Source: Clostridia bacterium (GTDB lineage: Bacteria > Bacillota > Clostridia > Oscillospirales > CAG-272). From it: a stretch of 9,077 nucleotides of DNA. Shown piece after piece: positions 7,466 through 9,077 of the stretch. The notes below the pieces were generated by a model. The model was given only the letters and a program-made list of their open reading frames with translations, did no database searches and was not told the DNA's origin. Within the stretch, counting starts at the first letter, position 1. Every line of letters begins with the position of its first letter. The translations under genes were made by a program, and so were the position numbers. The stretch spans positions 1 to 9,077 of the forward strand of contig CAADYN010000034.1 of the NCBI GenBank assembly GCA_900753285.1. Reading direction: 5' to 3'.

Positions 7466-7526
7466 TAAAAAACAGCTTTCGACATTTCTTTATCAAATGC
7501 CGGGAGCTTTATTTATGTTTACACAG

Positions 7527-7531
7527 AGGAG
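7527..7531 (+). promoter_or_regulatory. Ribosome binding site of the membrane protein gene
   Basis: AGGAG lies 11 bases before ATG at 7543, slightly long but workable spacing. An upstream ATG at 7497 is in another frame with no Shine-Dalgarno. Confidence 0.7.
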
Positions 7532-7542
7532 CTTGCAATTCT

Positions 7543-8226
7543 ATGAAGAAAAAAACGGTTATGTATACGGAAACTGCATATGTGCTCGGAGTGGTCATTC
7601 TCGCGCTCGGCACGGCTTTCATGGCGCTTGCGAATTTCGGAGTTTCAATGGTCGTCGCACCGGCTTATATTATTTATTTGAAGATTTCCGAATTTCTGCC
7701 GTTCTTCACTTTCGGTATGGCTGAGTATATGCTTCAGGCTTGTATCATCGTCGTCATGATGCTCATCCTCGGAAAATTCAAGGTGAGATATCTCCTGTCG
7801 TTTGTCACCACGATATTCTACGGTCTTGCGCTTGACGGATTCATGCTTCTGCTCGGCAACATTCCCGCGGACACTATAATTATAAGGATAATTTTCTACA
7901 TAATCGGCGTTCCGCTCTGCTCTGTCGGAGTTGCGTTCATGTTCCGCACAAAGCTCCCGCCCGCTGCTTACGAGATGTTTGTCGCCGAGGTATCGAAAAA
8001 ACTCGGCGCCAACATTACAAAATTCAAGACCTGCTACGACCTTGTGAGCTGCGTTGCCGCTATACTTATGTCGTTCATCTTCTTCGGCTTCGGCAGCTTC
8101 AAGGGAATAAACATCGGCACCGTGATATGCGCATTCTTAAACGGACCTCTCATCGGCATATTCGGCAAGCTGTACGAGAAGAATTTTGAATTCAAAGACA
8201 AAACGACGCTCGGAGACAGATTTTGA
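7543..8226 (+). CDS. YczE/YyaS/YitT-like polytopic membrane protein (DUF6198 type)
   Basis: This gene encodes 227 residues, almost all membrane-embedded. Hydrophobic segments lie at about 12-32 (YVLGVVILALGTAFMALANF), 36-46, 60-77, 83-105, 111-133, 160-183 and 188-206, so five to seven membrane passes are likely. The early glycine/alanine-rich helix followed by GVSMVVAP, the central GLALDGF and the C-terminal INIGTVICAFLNGPLIGIF fit the DUF6198 / YczE-like group of integral membrane proteins, which is common in Clostridia and of unknown transport or sensing role. The start is set by AGGAG at 7527; the stop is TGA at 8224-8226. It is divergent from the protease gene and 92 bp upstream of the helicase gene, which has its own promoter, so it is probably monocistronic. 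A strong promoter with a palindrome over it suggests regulated expression. The family call comes from pattern recognition; the substrate is unknown. Confidence 0.8.
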   Translation: MKKKTVMYTETAYVLGVVILALGTAFMALANFGVSMVVAPAYIIYLKISEFLPFFTFGMAEYMLQACIIVVMMLILGKFKVRYLLSFVTTIFYGLALDGFMLLLGNIPADTIIIRIIFYIIGVPLCSVGVAFMFRTKLPPAAYEMFVAEVSKKLGANITKFKTCYDLVSCVAAILMSFIFFGFGSFKGINIGTVICAFLNGPLIGIFGKLYEKNFEFKDKTTLGDRF

Positions 8227-8256
8227 GTTTTAATACATTATTAATATAATAAAACG

Positions 8257-8285
8257 TTGAAATCCGACTCACGATAGGGTATAAT
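8257..8285 (+). promoter_or_regulatory. Predicted sigma-A promoter of the helicase gene
   Basis: TTGAAA at 8257-8262, a 17-base spacer and TATAAT at 8280-8285. Transcription would start near 8292, leaving a leader of about 27 nt before ATG at 8319. Confidence 0.75.
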
Positions 8286-8318
8286 TAAGGTAATATTTTA
8301 TCTTGTGAGTGAGACGTC

Positions 8319-9077
8319 ATGGACAATATTTTCGATAAACTGAACGACAAACAAATAGAAGCCGTCACAAGCACCGAGGGGTATGTCCGCATAATCGCGG
8401 GAGCAGGCTCGGGAAAGACCAAAACTCTGACCCACCGCTATGCATATCTTGTCGAAGCCGCCGGAATCCATCCCGGAAATATTCTCTGCGTGACGTTCAC
8501 GAACAAAGCTGCGGGAGAGATGAAACGACGTGTCCGCGCTCTTGTCGGTGACGGATATGACACATCGCTCATCACTACCTACCACGGATTCTGCGTGAGA
8601 GTTCTCAGGGAGGACGCGGGAAGGCTGTTTTATCCACAGAATTTCCGCATACTTGACGAGGGAGACCAGAAAAAAATACTTGAAGAGATATATTCCGAGC
8701 TGGAAATTAAGCTTGACCGTGCGAGCTTTGAGAAGATACTCGAAAAGGTACACGAGGCAAAGTCGGACGAAGAATATGTTTCAATGTTCGTGAGCGGGAA
8801 TTTCGGCGTAAAGGACGGGGACTCAAGCGATGAGAACATAATCCGTATGTATATGCAGAGGGAAAAGAATATTTTCGGGCTTGATTTTGACGATTTGATA
8901 TGCTTCACGTTCGAGCTGTTCAAGTCCCATCCCGAGGTTCTCGATAAATGGCGCGACAGGCTTCACTATATTCAGGTGGACGAGTTTCAGGATTCGTCAA
9001 AGCGGGAGTTGCGGCTGATATCCATGCTCTCCTCCCTGCACAAGAATTTGTTTGTCGTAGGAGACCCGGACCAGAAC
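8319..9077 (+). CDS. UvrD/PcrA-type superfamily 1A ATP-dependent DNA helicase, N-terminal 253 codons, truncated by the right edge
   Basis: The product starts with a Q motif (LNDKQIEAV, Q12), then Walker A AGAGSGKT (K33, T34), motif Ia VTFTNKAAGEMKRR, an early-domain TYHGFC segment, Walker B VDEFQDSS (D221, E222) and, at the edge, motif III-like GDPDQN. This order is diagnostic of UvrD/PcrA/Rep 3'-5' helicases, which unwind DNA in repair and replication restart in the cytoplasm. The region between TYHGFC and Walker B fits the 1B subdomain. ATG at 8319 is the first start after an in-frame TGA at 8310-8312; the Shine-Dalgarno is weak (GAGTGAG). The 2A/2B domains and C-terminus lie outside, so PcrA, UvrD or a shorter paralogue cannot be told apart. 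Lysine codons are mixed (8 AAA, 10 AAG by hand count), unlike the protease gene. Confidence 0.93.
   Translation, partial: MDNIFDKLNDKQIEAVTSTEGYVRIIAGAGSGKTKTLTHRYAYLVEAAGIHPGNILCVTFTNKAAGEMKRRVRALVGDGYDTSLITTYHGFCVRVLREDAGRLFYPQNFRILDEGDQKKILEEIYSELEIKLDRASFEKILEKVHEAKSDEEYVSMFVSGNFGVKDGDSSDENIIRMYMQREKNIFGLDFDDLICFTFELFKSHPEVLDKWRDRLHYIQVDEFQDSSKRELRLISMLSSLHKNLFVVGDPDQN

Noticed and set aside
7386..7724. A 112-codon plus-strand ORF overlapping the membrane protein start
   Set aside because: It begins before the consensus promoter and continues in the wrong frame through the membrane protein gene; its translation has no coherent features.
8238..8252. TTATTA-ATA-TAATAA inverted repeat after the membrane protein gene as a terminator
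   Set aside because: The stem is only A-T pairs, with no following T-run; it would be too weak for intrinsic termination. I see no clear terminator there.
8298..8923. Minus-strand ORFs opposite the helicase
   Set aside because: They are antisense to strongly conserved helicase motifs and have no start signals.

Overview
The window looks like chromosome from a low-to-mid GC Gram-positive anaerobe, most likely a gut Clostridia member of the Ruminococcus / Eubacterium siraeum kind (Oscillospiraceae). This placement is inferred from a secreted S8 protease carrying a type I dockerin, Shine-Dalgarno sites of the AGAAGGA and AGGAG type, sigma-A-like promoters of near-perfect consensus, and a DUF6198/YczE-type membrane protein. 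No rRNA, tRNA, IS element, phage gene or CRISPR array is visible.

Region 1 (left edge to 7048, minus strand) is one uninterrupted reading frame of at least 2349 codons that runs off the left edge. I read it codon by codon and found no in-frame stop. It encodes a giant secreted multidomain subtilisin-family protease. In order it has a signal peptide, an I9-like propeptide, an S8 catalytic domain (D211, H302, N410, S656) split by a protease-associated (PA) insert, and an Fn3-like beta-sandwich of the C5a-peptidase/lactocepin type with a complete two-loop dockerin inside it. Further beta domains follow, then three beta-propeller-like segments alternating with two Big_2 domains, then a low-complexity linker and the start of another domain at the edge. 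All sizeable ORFs on either strand in other frames over this stretch are shadows of this gene.

Region 2 (7049-7542) is a divergent intergenic region. Leftward it holds a sigma-A-like promoter, a leader of about 120 nt with two hairpins, and a strong Shine-Dalgarno for the protease. Rightward it holds a perfect TTGACA-N17-TATAAT promoter whose spacer and -10 are overlapped by a perfect 12-bp palindrome, a plausible operator. The middle part, about 235 bp, is AT-rich with nothing I can name.

Region 3 (7543-8226, plus) encodes a 227-residue polytopic membrane protein of the YczE/YyaS/YitT-like group. Region 4 (8319 to right edge, plus) is the first 253 codons of a UvrD/PcrA-type superfamily 1A DNA helicase with its own promoter.

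The genes do not form one pathway. The helicase is a housekeeping repair/replication gene, the membrane protein is uncharacterised, and the protease is the notable item: a probable cellulosome/amylosome-type (dockerin-bearing) or cell-surface protease whose codon bias suggests strong expression.
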